6,136 nt of DNA from Candidatus Poribacteria bacterium (lineage in GTDB: Bacteria > Poribacteria > WGA-4E > UBA9662): the NCBI GenBank assembly GCA_002699335.1, contig PACG01000109.1, positions 7,680 to 13,815 of the forward strand. The letters run 5' to 3'. The translations under genes and the position numbers were made by a program. This document shows positions 5,478-6,136 of the stretch, one piece after another (the stretch's first letter is position 1; every line of letters starts with the position of its first letter). The notes beneath the pieces are model-generated. The model did no database searches, had not been told where the DNA came from, and was given only the letters and a program-made list of their open reading frames with translations.

Positions 5478-6129
5478 GGTTGGGCTAATAACCTACTTTG
5501 GCCAATGGAAACGGCGGTCAATTACTGTGGGATGAGTGAAGGCTGAGTTTTTGCCTGCTGGCTGTTTCGATTAAAGGTCCCTTTTTCTGCTACGTCCCAC
5601 TCCGCTTATTTTCCTGGTTTTTGGGCCTTAATCCGTTATAAAATTCCGGTTTTGAGAAATAGGTTTTAATTATTATCGAGAGTGTTTACAGTTAGATAGA
5701 TTAGTGTTAAGATCTAACCTTTACCCTGATTCTGGAGCTAATTCATCAACCAATGTCAGAATTGTCGCCGCACCCAATCTGTTAAAAGTGGCATTCTACC
5801 TGGAAAGCAAGGTTATAAGTGACAGTCATGCGCTCTCAATTTTGTGATTGGTGATCAATGCAGCAACAAATCAACCGAGCCAAAGCCAAACGCAAGTATT
5901 TTGCTACATGCACTTGGCAAAGCCAGCTTTCGCTTTTTAGTCCAACTATTTGGTGTGTTCACAAGCAACTACCTATAATTGGGGCGTCCGGCCGCAGAAT
6001 CGTTGGGCGAAGCGGTGATAGATGAAAAGATTTAAAAGATTGAAATTGACCAGAGGTAGTATTTTTGGCGGTCAAAAAACAAGAGATGGATCATCAACTG
6101 AGCTCGCCTCAACCTCAGTCATAAATCTG
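5478..6129. other. About 650 bp with no supported gene
   Basis: No family is recognisable in any frame. The longest plus-strand frame with an ATG is 5858-6025 (55 codons, MQQQINRAKAKRKYF...), but it lacks a ribosome binding site and has no recognisable motif. Another plus frame is open from about 5656 to 5846 without an ATG. Both are probably chance. The stretch is fairly A/T-rich with T-runs around 5580-5630. It may hold the upstream region of a gene beyond the right edge. Confidence 0.45.
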
Positions 6130-6136
6130 CAGGAGA
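6130..6136 (+). promoter_or_regulatory. Shine-Dalgarno-like string at the right edge
   Basis: The window ends in GCAGGAGA. The core AGGAG matches the ribosome binding sites used by the genes at 2945 and 4821. If it is real, a plus-strand gene should start about 5-8 bases beyond the window. The start codon cannot be seen, so this is only a hint. Confidence 0.3.

Noticed and set aside
5858..6025. Fifty-five-codon plus-strand frame starting MQQQINRAKAK.
   Set aside because: It has no Shine-Dalgarno site and no family resemblance; chance is likely in a region with no other coding signal.

Overview
The window looks like a piece of chromosome from an uncultured, probably marine or sponge-associated bacterium of the Poribacteria type. 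The basis is family resemblance recalled from memory, with no search run: a small secreted beta-sandwich protein, an Ldh_2-family dehydrogenase, a Gfo/Idh/MocA oxidoreductase, an SMP-30 lactonase and a signal-peptide leucine-rich-repeat protein are paralogue families I associate with those genomes. Strong Shine-Dalgarno sites and sigma70-like promoter boxes show that the DNA is bacterial. No RNA gene, CRISPR array, complete insertion sequence or phage gene was seen.

Layout. 1-692 (minus) is the 5' part of a long unrecognised protein rich in aromatic and acidic residues, running off the left edge. 693-935 is a divergent promoter region: an extended -10 box drives the left gene, a near-consensus promoter (TTGACA, 17 bp, TATGAT) drives the right gene, and a perfect 19-bp inverted repeat lies in the right gene's leader. 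936-1646 (plus) is an intact small secreted protein. 1799-2764 (plus) is a malate/L-lactate dehydrogenase family gene broken by an in-frame amber codon and an apparent internal deletion, with a nested palindrome inside it. 2945 to about 3312 (plus) is the frameshifted N-terminal stump of a Gfo/Idh/MocA oxidoreductase. It collides with the promoter, ribosome binding site and first codons of a truncated minus-strand gene at 3386. 3387-3936 holds no recognisable gene. 3937-4821 (minus) is an intact SMP-30/gluconolactonase-like enzyme. 4926-5366 (minus) is a secreted leucine-rich-repeat pseudogene whose homology moves through all three frames. 5367-6136 has no gene I can support, but it ends in a purine-rich Shine-Dalgarno-like string that may belong to a gene just outside.

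How it fits together. The surviving genes suggest handling of sugars or sugar acids: a lactonase that would hydrolyse sugar lactones, remnants of two NAD(P)-dependent oxidoreductases, and a secreted carbohydrate-binding-like domain. This is an inference from family membership and proximity; the genes do not form one operon. The strongest theme is gene decay. Three recognisable genes plus one gene start are broken among three apparently sound reading frames, and coding density is low. The most notable structures are two long palindromes (849-895 and 2147-2188) and an identical extended -10 nonamer (TGATATAAT) in front of two minus-strand gene starts. I did not find convincing evidence of a new multi-gene system.
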